A model generated the notes under the pieces. It was given only the letters and a program-made list of their open reading frames with translations. It was not told where the DNA came from and did not search any database. DNA of 64,000 nt, taken from the NCBI GenBank assembly GCA_902523895.1, contig CABZAZ010000004.1, positions 32,491-96,490 of the forward strand, read 5' to 3'. Positions within the stretch are counted from its first letter, which is position 1; every line of letters starts with the position of its first letter. The position numbers and the translations under genes are program-made. Of this stretch, positions 28,510 to 39,829 are shown piece by piece. This DNA comes from an uncultured Pelagibacteraceae bacterium (GTDB lineage: Bacteria; Pseudomonadota; Alphaproteobacteria; Pelagibacterales; Pelagibacteraceae).

Positions 28510-31135
28510 ACATTAAAGAGATAATTTTTTCTGATTTCATTACGACGATTTCATCTTCAGTGGATAATTTTGCAGTTTTATCTTGGATTGATTTTACTAA
28601 AAAATTTTTAATCTGATATTTTTTTGCATCAAGAAAAGGGAAATCATATTCTTTTTTTTTTTGATAAGCAGCAAAAGGAATTTTAACACCATCAAATTTA
28701 ATATTTTGAGAATAAACCTCTGAACCATCTTTGCTAATAATACCTGCATAAGAATTTATTCCAGTAACTTTATCAATATTTATTTCCGATTCTTCACCTG
28801 CACTAATAATTTTATCATTTATATTATTAAAATTTGCATTGTTGATAGTTACTTTAGACCCTGAAAAATCTATTGCATCATTATTGATATTTTTAAAATC
28901 TGACTTCGTGATTTTCCCTGCACTAAAATCAATATCTATTGCATCAGAAGATATGTTGTTATATTTAGCCTCAATTATTTCAAATTTTGACCTGAATATA
29001 TTTATTGCATCTTCAGAAAAAATATTTTTAAAACGAACATTTTTCATTTCAACTTCTGTCTGATGAAAATTAATTGATCCCAAAATTATGTATTCAGAAT
29101 TCTTTTCTAAATCAAAGCCACTTAGATAAGAAAATTCTGTGTTTTTGATTGAGGATATCTCTTTTGTATCACCTATCAAAATTCCCCCACCTAAATTTTC
29201 AGGTTCTCCAGAAATTATGACCACTTTGTTTTCGCCTCCAATTTGCCAAGGTGAATTTGAAATTATAAATGCTTTATTTGTGATTAATATTTTTTGACCC
29301 GGCTTTATTACAACTTTGAAGCCTTCTGGAATATATACATCTTTATCAATTATGACTTCATCACTTTTCAAAAAAAGATTATTTTCTGTTTGGATAAAGT
29401 AGTTTTTAAATACCTCAGAATTAAGGTTTTTAAAATTCTCATAAGAGTATTCTGAATTTAAATAATCTATTTTTGTCAAAATTTTTTCTTTACTAATTTT
29501 GTTAGTGAAAGCAACATGAGTACATATCAAATTTTTTTCTTTAGGTAATTTTACAGATGTATCAGAAAAAAAATTTAAATCTTTTCTTACATTAATTGTG
29601 ATATTTTGATCACTTTTCGTGCATATTACCTTATCTATAAATAGCGGTGAAAAGCTTAAAGAATTTAGCTCCTTCATACCTCGTATCATTAATTCGGAAT
29701 TATCTTTTTTTAATATTTGTACTTTTTGTACTTTTTCTATTTTTTTTCTAATATTTTTGGCATGGTAATAAAAATCAGACAATAAGAAATAATATAATCC
29801 TACTCCATAATTTCTTGCATTATCAAAATAAAAATAATCTGCATAGATATGTGAATTGAATTCCTCAATTTTATTTTTATTTTTAAATATGAAATTATCT
29901 AAATATGTTTTTTTACTAATTTTATTTAAATTCTCTACATACAAATTATAAAATGATTTATTTAAAGATTTATCCTTATTAAAAAAAATAATATTTAGCC
30001 AAGAGTAGCTAGAAATTTCTTCTCTTGATTTTGGCTTTAATACTTTATCAATTAAAATTCTATTATCGTAATTTTTAATATTTTTGTGATAATTTTGCTT
30101 CAATCTATGCCCATCAAATGGAATTGGCTCGAATAAACCATTAATAGGGTTATAATAAAATTTTACACTCTTTAATAATGAGCCGTGATATGTAGATGTT
30201 AAGTCTATTATAGCAAAATATGATGCCCATTTTTTAAGATCTAAAACTTCTTCTGGTGAAATTTTTTTATCTAAGAAGTCTCTTAATTTTTGAGAAGCGA
30301 TATTTAAAATATCTTTATTTTCACTTTTATTCCAAAATTGTTTATTATAAATTTCAAAAACAATATTTTCACTACCGTTCTCAATTTCTAAATTAGTAGT
30401 TAAATCCTCATCCAAACTAAAAATGGGTCCGTTCCTTCTCTTGTTTCTTTCGATTAATTCCTTACCGAAACCTTCCTCTAAAACATAAAGTCCTTTATCT
30501 TCACCATTTATTGATAAATTTAAAAATTCATATTTCAATTTTATTATATCAAGATCCTCTGCTAATTTATGAAAAATCCATTCATGTATATAATTTCTAG
30601 CCCTTGGTTTTTGTAAAGAAAATTTTTTTATTCCAAATATGTATTGATTTCTATCTAGCTCTATTTTATATGATGATTTCTCTTTGTCTTCCCAATGTAT
30701 TCTTCTGTCACCTTTAAGTCTTATATCTCCTCTATACTTTTTTTCGTTAAAAATGATATTGACTTTAATTTGAGGCATTTTATCTGATGAAGGTAAACCA
30801 TTAGTTTCTCTTTCTGTGTCAATCGCTTCTTTCCTTATTTTTTCTATTTTTAAAATATCGTCAAAACCTATCTCTAAATTTATCTTATCAATTTTATAAA
30901 AATTACTTTTAAAAGCCTTAAATGCTATTATTGGTAAATAAATATATTCTATTCTTCCACCTTCAGAAATATAATGTAAAAAATTTTTTTTCTTTTGTTC
31001 AAATGTTTGAGATTGCGAAATAGTAAAAAACAACAATAAAATTGCTATTAATGTAGAAAAAAAATAAAATTTAAGAAATCTATTAAAAGAAAAAAAATTT
31101 TTCTTACTCTTTTTTTCTTCCTTTTTTATTATCAT
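28499..31135 (-). CDS. CotH-family kinase-like protein with beta-helix C-terminus
   Basis: An 878-residue protein with one N-terminal membrane anchor (about residues 21-40). The region around residues 130-260 matches the CotH (spore-coat kinase-like) pattern: RLKGDRRIHW, SSYKIEL, FGIKKFSLQ, then LSINGEDKGLYVLEE. The C-terminal ~200 residues show short repeating strands with Asn/Asp/Ile turns (SSDAIDIDFSAG, NNDAIDFSGSKV), as in right-handed parallel beta-helix proteins. It probably sits on the periplasmic face. Between DUF4956 (overlap 4 nt) and VTC genes; likely functions with them in a surface or polymer process. Confidence 0.8.
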   Translation of the reverse strand: MIIKKEEKKSKKNFFSFNRFLKFYFFSTLIAILLLFFTISQSQTFEQKKKNFLHYISEGGRIEYIYLPIIAFKAFKSNFYKIDKINLEIGFDDILKIEKIRKEAIDTERETNGLPSSDKMPQIKVNIIFNEKKYRGDIRLKGDRRIHWEDKEKSSYKIELDRNQYIFGIKKFSLQKPRARNYIHEWIFHKLAEDLDIIKLKYEFLNLSINGEDKGLYVLEEGFGKELIERNKRRNGPIFSLDEDLTTNLEIENGSENIVFEIYNKQFWNKSENKDILNIASQKLRDFLDKKISPEEVLDLKKWASYFAIIDLTSTYHGSLLKSVKFYYNPINGLFEPIPFDGHRLKQNYHKNIKNYDNRILIDKVLKPKSREEISSYSWLNIIFFNKDKSLNKSFYNLYVENLNKISKKTYLDNFIFKNKNKIEEFNSHIYADYFYFDNARNYGVGLYYFLLSDFYYHAKNIRKKIEKVQKVQILKKDNSELMIRGMKELNSLSFSPLFIDKVICTKSDQNITINVRKDLNFFSDTSVKLPKEKNLICTHVAFTNKISKEKILTKIDYLNSEYSYENFKNLNSEVFKNYFIQTENNLFLKSDEVIIDKDVYIPEGFKVVIKPGQKILITNKAFIISNSPWQIGGENKVVIISGEPENLGGGILIGDTKEISSIKNTEFSYLSGFDLEKNSEYIILGSINFHQTEVEMKNVRFKNIFSEDAINIFRSKFEIIEAKYNNISSDAIDIDFSAGKITKSDFKNINNDAIDFSGSKVTINNANFNNINDKIISAGEESEINIDKVTGINSYAGIISKDGSEVYSQNIKFDGVKIPFAAYQKKKEYDFPFLDAKKYQIKNFLVKSIQDKTAKLSTEDEIVVMKSEKIISLMYEK

Positions 31136-31848
31136 AAAGATAAGTCATCATTATATGCTAATACAACCTTAGAATTTTTAAATCTTTTCTTAATTTGACC
31201 TGACAACATAGACAGCTTTTCAAATTTTTTTGGTTTAACATCAAAATTTATAGTCGTATTATTTTCAGTTCTTGACATAGATATAAATTTTAACTCAGAA
31301 GAAACTTTTTTGATTTCATTGATAAGGTTGTTAATCTGCGTATCAGTAATATCTTGATCAATGATAATCCCAAGATTTATAGTTTCTTCAATATTTTTTT
31401 TGGATCTTTTCATATAACCTGAATAAAAAACGATTAAAATTAGTGCAAATACAATACCTACTGTTGTTATAACTAATTGATTTGCCCCACATCCTAAACC
31501 AATTGCAATGATTAAAAATAAGTATACCAATTCCTCTGGCTCTTTGATTGCAGCTCTAAATCTTACAATAGATAAAGCTCCTACTAAGCCAAGAGATAGT
31601 GCTAAAGAACTTTTTACAATCATAATTACAATACAAGTAGTAACAGCCAAAATGACAAAATTTTTTGAGAATTCCTTACGATTAGATAAAGATGATGAAA
31701 ATTTAATATAAAATAATTGAACAAAAAAACTTAAAATGACAGCACAAATTAAACTTAAAACAAAATTTGGAATATCAATCTGAACGTTTTGATTTATAAA
31801 AAAGTTTAAATCTCCTCTAGTAAGATTTTGAATTTGTTCCATAAACAA
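31132..31848 (-). CDS. DUF4956-family membrane protein
   Basis: A 238-residue protein with about four hydrophobic segments in the first 150 residues, including the conserved LGLVGALSIVRFRAAIKEPEEL motif typical of DUF4956, and a soluble C-terminal ferredoxin-like domain (residues ~160-238). The family regularly neighbours VTC-domain and CotH genes, as here. Molecular role unknown; first gene of the trio. Confidence 0.85.
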   Translation of the reverse strand: MFMEQIQNLTRGDLNFFINQNVQIDIPNFVLSLICAVILSFFVQLFYIKFSSSLSNRKEFSKNFVILAVTTCIVIMIVKSSLALSLGLVGALSIVRFRAAIKEPEELVYLFLIIAIGLGCGANQLVITTVGIVFALILIVFYSGYMKRSKKNIEETINLGIIIDQDITDTQINNLINEIKKVSSELKFISMSRTENNTTINFDVKPKKFEKLSMLSGQIKKRFKNSKVVLAYNDDLSL

Positions 31849-31862
31849 TTTTTATATTTGTA

Positions 31863-32897
<1,035 letters not shown>

Positions 32898-32905
32898 TTA
32901 TAAAT

Positions 32906-33454
32906 TTATTTGAATGTTTGAGCACCTCTAGTCATGGCTATCGCTCCAGTCCTTGAAGTGCTTGTTAGACCAAAGGGTTTTAATTTTTTACTCATCTTAT
33001 CAATTTCTCTTCTTAAAGCAGTAATCTGAATAACAACAGACTTGCTTGTTTTATCCAAAATTACAGGATTAAACTTTTTACATTCTTTAATACATTTTTC
33101 TATTTTTTTTTTCTGTGCAACGATCTTGAGCAATGCCATCTCTTTAAAGATAACATTTTTATCTTCTCTTTTAAAATCTGCAACTTTATGGACTGGAACT
33201 AGTTTTTTAAGCTGAAGTTTAATTTGATCAATCACTTGTGGTGTTCCTGTTGTTACAATGGTTATTCTTGAAATATTTTTTGTTGCATCAACTTCTGCAA
33301 CTGCTAAAGACTCTATATTATATCCTCTGCCAGAAAATAACCCAACTACTCTAGCTAATACTCCAGACTCATTATCAACCCAAACAACAAATATATGAGT
33401 ATCTAATTTACCTTTTTTAGTGGGTATGCTGTATGCTGATTTTGGAGATGGCAT
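32906..33454 (-). CDS. ilvH: acetolactate synthase small (regulatory) subunit
   Basis: A 182-residue regulatory subunit. An ACT domain (VWVDNESGVLARVVGLFSGRGYNIESLAV, residues ~25-55) binds valine for feedback inhibition; a second ACT-like half follows. Its start overlaps the ilvI stop by one base. It activates and regulates the catalytic subunit. Confidence 0.95.
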   Translation of the reverse strand: MPSPKSAYSIPTKKGKLDTHIFVVWVDNESGVLARVVGLFSGRGYNIESLAVAEVDATKNISRITIVTTGTPQVIDQIKLQLKKLVPVHKVADFKREDKNVIFKEMALLKIVAQKKKIEKCIKECKKFNPVILDKTSKSVVIQITALRREIDKMSKKLKPFGLTSTSRTGAIAMTRGAQTFK

Positions 33455-35220
33455 TAAACTAATGATTTCCCTTTACCAGTAATCTTATTTTCCTCTTTGT
33501 CATTAGGACCTAAAATCATCTGATTATGTGGTTTTCCAGATGGTATCATTGGAAAACAATTTTCATTTGGGTCTACGTGACAGTCAAATATTACTGGACC
33601 ATTATAATCTATCATCTCTTTAATTTTAAAATCTAATTCGTCAGGATTATCGGCTTTGATACCCTTACATCCATAAGCCTCAGCTAGCTTTACAAAGTCA
33701 GGTAAAGCCTCAGAATAACTTTCTGAATAATTTTTTTCGTGTAAAAGTTCTTGCCACTGTCTAACCATTCCCATGTACTGATTATTCAAAATGAATATCT
33801 TTATAGGCAAATTGTACTGAACTGCTGTAGACATTTCTTGCATTGTCATTAATACAGATGCTTCACCTGCAATATCGATCACAAGTTTATCTGGATGAGC
33901 AATTTGAACACCAACTGCGGCTGGAAGTCCATATCCCATAGTTCCTAGACCTCCAGATGTCATCCATCTATTGGGTTTATTAAATTTATAATGCTGAGCA
34001 GCCCACATTTGGTGTTGGCCTACCTCAGTTGTGATAAATGTATCTTGATTTTTTGTTAATTCATATAACCTTTTTACAGCATGCTGAGGTTTAATCTCTT
34101 TATTACTATTTATAAATCCTAAAGAGTTCTTGGTTCTCCATTTTTGGATTTGTTCCCACCATTTTGAAATTCTTTGTTTATTAGAATCTTTTAATCCATT
34201 TTGTTTTTTATTTATTTTTTTAATAGCTGATTTTATTACTTCATTGACATCTCCAACTATTGCAAGATCTACTTTTATAATCTTATTTATTGATGATGGA
34301 TCAATATCAATGTGAACTTTTTTTGATTTAGGTGAAAATTCATCTATCTTACCTGTTATTCTATCATCAAATCTTGCTCCTATGTTTATTAATAAATCAC
34401 AATCATGCATTGCATTGTTAGCTTCATAAGTTCCATGCATACCTAACATTCCAATAAATTGATTATCATCACCTGGAAATGCACCTAAGCCTTGCAAGGT
34501 TGATGTGATTGGAAAACCGATGAGTCTTACAAATTCTTTTAAAGTTTCACTGGCCTGAGGGCCCGAATTTATTACTCCACCTCCTGTGTAAACAACTGGC
34601 TTTTTTGCTTTTGAAATTAAATCAATCAATTGGTCAATTTCATTTTGAGAAAACTTATTATGCGCTCTTCCATTCAATTTTTTTTCTTTTTTAAATTTTG
34701 TATAACTGGCTTTTGCAAATTGGATATCTTTAGGAATATCAATTAATACAGGTCCAGGTCTTCCAGTTGTTGCAACCTTAAAAGCCTCATGCATTACTTT
34801 AGATAAATCTTTAACATCTTTAACTAACCAATTATGTTTTGTGCAAGGTCTTGTAATTCCAGTGGTATCACATTCTTGAAAAGCATCAGTGCCTATTAAG
34901 TGTGTAGGTACTTGCCCAGAAATACAAACTAAAGGAACTGAATCCATATAAGCATCAGTCAAAGCTGTAACAACATTGGTAGCACCTGGACCTGATGTTA
35001 CCAAAACTACTCCAGGCTTACCTGATGATCTTGCATATCCTTCTGCAGCGTGACCTGCTCCCTGCTCATGTCTTACAAGTATGTGTTTGATTGATGAATG
35101 ATTTTTAAGTTCATCATAAATTGGCAAAACTGCACCACCCGGATAACCAAAAATATATTCAACCTCTTGATCCTCAAGACATTTGAATACAATTTCTGCT
35201 CCAGTATATAATTTAGACAT
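33454..35220 (-). CDS. ilvI: acetolactate synthase large (catalytic) subunit
   Basis: A 588-residue thiamine-diphosphate enzyme making acetolactate or acetohydroxybutyrate. The catalytic Glu is in RHEQGAGHAAEGYAR, and the cofactor-binding region is GYGLPAAVGVQIAHP with DIAGEASVLM. The metal-binding motif begins GEA instead of the common GDA, a Glu-for-Asp substitution. Heads the ilvI-ilvH-ilvC operon; paired with leuA elsewhere in the window for the leucine branch. Confidence 0.96.
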   Translation of the reverse strand: MSKLYTGAEIVFKCLEDQEVEYIFGYPGGAVLPIYDELKNHSSIKHILVRHEQGAGHAAEGYARSSGKPGVVLVTSGPGATNVVTALTDAYMDSVPLVCISGQVPTHLIGTDAFQECDTTGITRPCTKHNWLVKDVKDLSKVMHEAFKVATTGRPGPVLIDIPKDIQFAKASYTKFKKEKKLNGRAHNKFSQNEIDQLIDLISKAKKPVVYTGGGVINSGPQASETLKEFVRLIGFPITSTLQGLGAFPGDDNQFIGMLGMHGTYEANNAMHDCDLLINIGARFDDRITGKIDEFSPKSKKVHIDIDPSSINKIIKVDLAIVGDVNEVIKSAIKKINKKQNGLKDSNKQRISKWWEQIQKWRTKNSLGFINSNKEIKPQHAVKRLYELTKNQDTFITTEVGQHQMWAAQHYKFNKPNRWMTSGGLGTMGYGLPAAVGVQIAHPDKLVIDIAGEASVLMTMQEMSTAVQYNLPIKIFILNNQYMGMVRQWQELLHEKNYSESYSEALPDFVKLAEAYGCKGIKADNPDELDFKIKEMIDYNGPVIFDCHVDPNENCFPMIPSGKPHNQMILGPNDKEENKITGKGKSLV

Positions 35221-35273
35221 TCAAGCAATCTAGCTGAAGTTGTGCTAATTGGTCAAGACTAAGTACAGAATAT

Positions 35274-36182
35274 CTAAATTTTTTTTAAAAGCTTATCCAA
35301 ATCTTCTGGATTAAATTTATTCCAATCTTTCATATTTCCTCGGGCCCAGGTGCTCTGTCTTTTGGCATATTGCCTTGTCTTTATTGATATTTTCTCAATT
35401 AATTGTTCAATTTGAATTTTTTTTTGAAGATATTCCTTAATCTCGTTAATACCTATAGCTTTGGTTAAACTTTTTTCTTTTGGAACTCTCAATTTAATAA
35501 ATTTTTTCACTTCTAATATAGCGCCTGACTCAATCATCTCTTTAGATCTCTGGTTTATTCTCTCGATTAAATCTTTCCTTGGAAAATCAATACAAATTTT
35601 AAAAAAATCTGTTTTGTCATAATCTGACTTTGTATTTTTAAACCAACTTGTTATAGATTTTTTTGTATAAGACTTAATCTCATATGCTCTTATAGACCTT
35701 TGAGTATCTAAATTATTAATTTGATTTTTGATTAGAGGGTCTATTTTTAGCAACTCTAAAAAAAACTTTTTTTGACCAATCTTTTTATGTAAATTTCTCA
35801 CTTTATTTCTAAAACTTAAAGGAATTTTTGGAATATTCATTAATCCATCAGTTAAAGCTTTAAAATATAGACCAGTACCACCTACTAAGATTGGGGTTTG
35901 TTTTGTTTTTTTGCATAGCAAAATTTTTTGATTAGCTAACTTAAGCCAATCCCCTGTAGAAAAATTTTTCTTGGCACTTTGAAATCCATATAAATGATGC
36001 TTAATTTTTTGATGATCTTTTTTAAATGGTCTCGCGGTTAAAATTTTTAATTCTTTGTAAACTTGCATGCTATCGGCATTTATAATCTGCCCTGAAAATT
36101 TTTTTGCTAACTTTAATGCAAACTTAGATTTTCCAGATGCTGTTGGTCCATAAATTAAAATAATTTTGGATTTTAAATCCAT
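35274..36182 (-). CDS. miaA: tRNA dimethylallyltransferase
   Basis: Transfers a dimethylallyl group to A37 of tRNAs that read UNN codons. A 302-residue protein with P-loop GPTASGKSKFA (residues ~11-21), the INADSMQVYKEL stretch, PILVGGTGLYFKAL and the C-terminal TRQYAKRQSTWAR motif. It sits 3 bp after degP in the hflK-hflC-DUF2065-degP-miaA run. Confidence 0.95.
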   Translation of the reverse strand: MDLKSKIILIYGPTASGKSKFALKLAKKFSGQIINADSMQVYKELKILTARPFKKDHQKIKHHLYGFQSAKKNFSTGDWLKLANQKILLCKKTKQTPILVGGTGLYFKALTDGLMNIPKIPLSFRNKVRNLHKKIGQKKFFLELLKIDPLIKNQINNLDTQRSIRAYEIKSYTKKSITSWFKNTKSDYDKTDFFKICIDFPRKDLIERINQRSKEMIESGAILEVKKFIKLRVPKEKSLTKAIGINEIKEYLQKKIQIEQLIEKISIKTRQYAKRQSTWARGNMKDWNKFNPEDLDKLLKKI

Positions 36183-36185
36183 AAA

Positions 36186-37598
36186 CTAATCTAATTTAAC
36201 GCCTATATATCTTTTTTGATTTTGGCTATTATAGATCACAAGCAAAATAGTCTTCTGATTACTATTCAAAACTTGTTTTAGTGCTTGATTTAAATCCTCA
36301 ACATTCCTTATTTTTTTCTTCTGAGCTTCAAGAATAATACTATTCACTTCTATCGAACCAGCTAAAGGACTATTTTTTTCAATACTTGTAATCACTAAAC
36401 CATTTGTTTGGTTAGGTAAATTTCTTGTTTTAATATCTTGGCTGGAAAGTTTTCTTACTTTTATTTTAAGGTTTTCAATTAAAGTTTCTTTTGGTAGTTC
36501 TTCTTTTTTTTCAGAAATTTTAAAATCCTCAGATGTCTCCAGTCTTCCGAGTGTAATCGTTTTGATAATTTCTTTTTTGTTTCTCCAGATTTTAACTTTT
36601 ACTTTTTTTCCAACTTCAGTTCTTGCAACAATTATAGGAAGCTCTTTCATTTGCTTTATTTTTTCTCCATTGAATTCTAGAATAATATCTCCACTTTTAA
36701 CTCCAGCTTTTTCTGATGGACTATTTGGTGCAACACTTGCAACCAAAGCTCCCCTTGGTTCATCTAACTTTTCTACTTCTGCAATTTCTTTTGTTACATC
36801 TTGAATTCTTACTCCTAGCCATCCTCTTTTTGTTTCTCCAAATTCAATTAATTGATCAATTACAATCTTTGCGCTGTTTGATGGTATTGAAAAACCTATT
36901 CCTACATTTCCGCTTCTACCAAGTATAGCCGTGTTAATTCCAATCACATTACCATTCATATCGAATAAAGGACCACCTGAGTTCCCAGAGTTTATAGATG
37001 CATCTGTTTGAATATAATCTTCATATCTAGATAATCCGATTGATCGATTTCTTGCAGAAATTATTCCTGAGGTAACTGTTCCACCTAAACCGAATGGATT
37101 TCCAATAGCTATAACCCAATCACCTATTCTTGCTTTATCTGAATCACCAAATCTTACAGGTAAAAATTTTTCTTTTGACTCAATTTTTAGAACTGCAATA
37201 TCTGAAAGGGGATCTGCTCCAATAACTTTTGCTTTAAATTTTTTTTCACCATTTACTTGAACAACAATATCTTCTGCTCCTTCAATCACATGATTATTTG
37301 TTACTAGTATTCCTTTTTCATCTATAATAAATCCTGAGCCAAGTGCCGAAGATTGCCTTTCTTGAGGAGTTCCAAATTCTTTGAACATATCTCCGAATGG
37401 TGATCCTGGAGGAAATTGAAAATTTGGGAAGGGATTGCTTCTCTCAACAACAGTCTGCGTAGTTGAAATATTCACCACTGAAGGCATTAATTTTTCAGCT
37501 AAATCTGCAAACGAATTAGGAATATTTTGAGAATTTGATATTGATGAAAAATTAAATACTAATATTAAAGAGAGAAATATTGCTTTTATTTTCATCAT
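36186..37598 (-). CDS. degP: periplasmic serine protease DegP/HtrA family
   Basis: A 470-residue Do-like protease: signal peptide (about 1-23), trypsin-like domain with catalytic triad H103 (TNNHVIEG), D133 (LSDIAVLK) and S207 (NSGNSGGPL), then two PDZ domains. It degrades or refolds misfolded envelope proteins. Located beside hflK-hflC, whose products regulate membrane proteolysis, so the run is a protein quality-control cluster. Confidence 0.95.
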   Translation of the reverse strand: MMKIKAIFLSLILVFNFSSISNSQNIPNSFADLAEKLMPSVVNISTTQTVVERSNPFPNFQFPPGSPFGDMFKEFGTPQERQSSALGSGFIIDEKGILVTNNHVIEGAEDIVVQVNGEKKFKAKVIGADPLSDIAVLKIESKEKFLPVRFGDSDKARIGDWVIAIGNPFGLGGTVTSGIISARNRSIGLSRYEDYIQTDASINSGNSGGPLFDMNGNVIGINTAILGRSGNVGIGFSIPSNSAKIVIDQLIEFGETKRGWLGVRIQDVTKEIAEVEKLDEPRGALVASVAPNSPSEKAGVKSGDIILEFNGEKIKQMKELPIIVARTEVGKKVKVKIWRNKKEIIKTITLGRLETSEDFKISEKKEELPKETLIENLKIKVRKLSSQDIKTRNLPNQTNGLVITSIEKNSPLAGSIEVNSIILEAQKKKIRNVEDLNQALKQVLNSNQKTILLVIYNSQNQKRYIGVKLD

Positions 37599-37599
37599 T

Positions 37600-37785
37600 T
37601 TAACTTTTTGCGTAATAAATAATTATAAATCCTATTAAAGCAAAAATTAATCCACCAGTACGTAATTGACTATCTTTGATTAACTCCAACTTTTTTAACA
37701 TATTCTTCATTTTTGATGGAAATAAGGCATATAAAATTCCCTCAATAAAAAAGAATAGACCAAATGCAATGATCAATTCTTTCAT
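37600..37785 (-). CDS. DUF2065-family small membrane protein
   Basis: A 61-residue protein with two hydrophobic helices (IAFGLFFFIEGILYALFP and TGGLIFALIGFIIIYYA) separated by a basic turn, the look of DUF2065 proteins (E. coli YjeT), which lie near hflKC in many genomes. 1 bp from degP and 6 bp from hflC. Function unknown. Confidence 0.8.
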   Translation of the reverse strand: MKELIIAFGLFFFIEGILYALFPSKMKNMLKKLELIKDSQLRTGGLIFALIGFIIIYYAKS

Positions 37786-37791
37786 TAAATC

Positions 37792-38661
37792 TTACTCAGT
37801 TTTCGGCTGGATATTCCCAAAAAATTTAAAGAACTCACTGTCAGGAGATAAAATCAAAGATGTTTCTCCACCTATTAAAGCTTTTTCATAAGCCTGCATA
37901 GCTCTATAAAATGCAAAGAATTCTGGATCTTGTCCAAATGCTGCAGCAAAGATATTATTTCTTTTACCATCTCCCTCACCTTTCATAATTTCCGATTTTT
38001 TTTGTGCCTCAGCTAAAATTACAGTTACTTCTTTGTCAGCAGTTGATGTAATTGTTACTGCCATTTCAGCTCCTCTTGCTCTAAATTCTTTTGCTTCTCT
38101 CTCCCTTTCGGTCTGCATTCTTCTAAAAATCGCATCACTGTTAGCTTGGGGAAGATCAGCTCTTTTAATTCTAACATCAACTATTTTTATTCCAAAATTT
38201 TCTGCCTCATTATTTACACCTTCTTGAATTAAAGCCATTTGTTTAGTTCTATCTTCTGAAAGTAAAGTTTGAAGTTCTTGTTGTCCAAGAACATTCCTAA
38301 TTCTTGAATTAATAATTGTAGCCAATCTTGATCTTGCCACTCTCTCATTTCCAACTGAAATATAAAACTTAAGTGGATCAACTATTTGAAATCTTGCAAA
38401 CGCATCAACTATTAGCCTCTTTTGATCAGAAGCAATTACTTCTTCTGGCGGTGTATCTAAATTAAGAATTCTTTTATCTAAAAAGACAACATTTTGAATA
38501 AATGGAATTTTAAAATTTAATCCAGGTTTTAAAATTATTCTTTTTGGATCACCAAATTGAAGAACAATTGCTTGATTGACTTCTTTAACAATAAAAATTG
38601 AAAAGAATGCAACAACAGCTAAAGCAACAATACTTCCTGCGATAATTTTTCCAGCTTTCAT
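37792..38661 (-). CDS. hflC: HflC, membrane protease modulator
   Basis: A 289-residue SPFH/band-7 protein with one N-terminal membrane helix (about residues 7-25) and a periplasmic SPFH domain ending in a coiled coil (MQTEREREAKEFRARGAEMA). With HflK it forms a large cage around the FtsH protease. 1 bp after hflK. Confidence 0.93.
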   Translation of the reverse strand: MKAGKIIAGSIVALAVVAFFSIFIVKEVNQAIVLQFGDPKRIILKPGLNFKIPFIQNVVFLDKRILNLDTPPEEVIASDQKRLIVDAFARFQIVDPLKFYISVGNERVARSRLATIINSRIRNVLGQQELQTLLSEDRTKQMALIQEGVNNEAENFGIKIVDVRIKRADLPQANSDAIFRRMQTEREREAKEFRARGAEMAVTITSTADKEVTVILAEAQKKSEIMKGEGDGKRNNIFAAAFGQDPEFFAFYRAMQAYEKALIGGETSLILSPDSEFFKFFGNIQPKTE

Positions 38662-38662
38662 A

Positions 38663-39778
38663 TTAATTCGTCACTTTCTTTTTTTGTAACTCAGGTAACG
38701 GTAAGTATGGCACTACACCAGAACCTGCATTTTTTTCTATAATTACTTTATCAATATCAGCTAAAACCTTTTCCATGGTCTCTAAATACATTCTCTCTTG
38801 TGTTACAGATTTTGCATTTTTGTATTCATTATAAATCGCTAAAAACCTGCTGGCTTCACCTTCAGCTTTAGCTACGACTTCTTTTTTATACGCCTCAGCT
38901 GCTTGTAAAATTTTTTCAGCTTCCCCTCGTGCTCTTGGGATAACATCATTAGCATAAGCTTCAGCTTCATTTTTTGATCTTTCCATATCAGCTCTTGCAG
39001 CCTGTACATCTCTAAATGCATCAATTACTTGATCAGGTGGATCTGCTTTTTGTGTTTGAACTTGTGTAATCTGAATACCACTAGTGTATTCATCTAGAAT
39101 CTTTTGAATGATAAGTTGTGTATCTGTTTCTATAACTGATCTACCTTCAGTTAAAATTGGTTGAATATCTGATCTAGCAATAACTTCCCTCATTGCAGTC
39201 TCTGCCGCTGCCTTAACTGTTCCCTCTGGGTCCTGAATTTTGAATAAAAAATTTCCTGCATCTTTAATAACCCAAAAAACTGAAAAATCGATATTAACAA
39301 TATTTTCATCACCCGTTAACATCAAGCTTTCTTGAGGAACATCAGCTACACCACCTTGAGATGTAAAACCACTATCTCTCTCGGATCTAAAACCAATATC
39401 AATTCTATTAACTTTTGTGACTTTAGGAGTAAGAACAGACTCTACTGGAAACGGTATATGGTAATTTAATCCAGGTTGAGTTGTTTTTACAAATTTACCA
39501 AATCTTAAAACTACACCTTGCTCATCGGGTAATACCCTGTAAAGCCCACTTGCCAGCCAAATAAAACCTAAAATAATTAAAACTAAAACTGCTTGCTTAC
39601 CACCTGAAGAACCTCCACCGGGTAAAAATTTCTTAATCCTTTCTTGAAACTCTCTAATAATTTTGTCTATATCTGGGGGAGTTGGGCCACGGCCTGAGCC
39701 ATTGCCGCTTCCGCTACCACTTCCTCCTGGGGGTGTTCCCCAAGGACTTCCTCCACTTTGTCTAAAATCATCTGACAT
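38663..39778 (-). CDS. hflK: HflK, membrane protease modulator
   Basis: A 371-residue SPFH protein. The N-terminus is a disordered Gly/Ser/Pro-rich cytoplasmic segment (SPWGTPPGGSGSGSGNGSGRG region), then one membrane helix (about residues 66-85), SPFH domain with GLNYHIPFP, and a long helical region. Partner of HflC. Divergent from mrp, with 51 bp between. Confidence 0.93.
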   Translation of the reverse strand: MSDDFRQSGGSPWGTPPGGSGSGSGNGSGRGPTPPDIDKIIREFQERIKKFLPGGGSSGGKQAVLVLIILGFIWLASGLYRVLPDEQGVVLRFGKFVKTTQPGLNYHIPFPVESVLTPKVTKVNRIDIGFRSERDSGFTSQGGVADVPQESLMLTGDENIVNIDFSVFWVIKDAGNFLFKIQDPEGTVKAAAETAMREVIARSDIQPILTEGRSVIETDTQLIIQKILDEYTSGIQITQVQTQKADPPDQVIDAFRDVQAARADMERSKNEAEAYANDVIPRARGEAEKILQAAEAYKKEVVAKAEGEASRFLAIYNEYKNAKSVTQERMYLETMEKVLADIDKVIIEKNAGSGVVPYLPLPELQKKKVTN

Positions 39779-39829
39779 ATGGCAATCTATATAATGTCTT
39801 TATGCTGAAAAACAAGTTAAGATCCCTTT

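Noticed and set aside
33454-35220. Inactive acetolactate synthase because of GEA instead of GDA in the cofactor motif
   Set aside because: Glu can coordinate the metal, the rest of the active site is intact, and the operon with ilvH and ilvC is complete.
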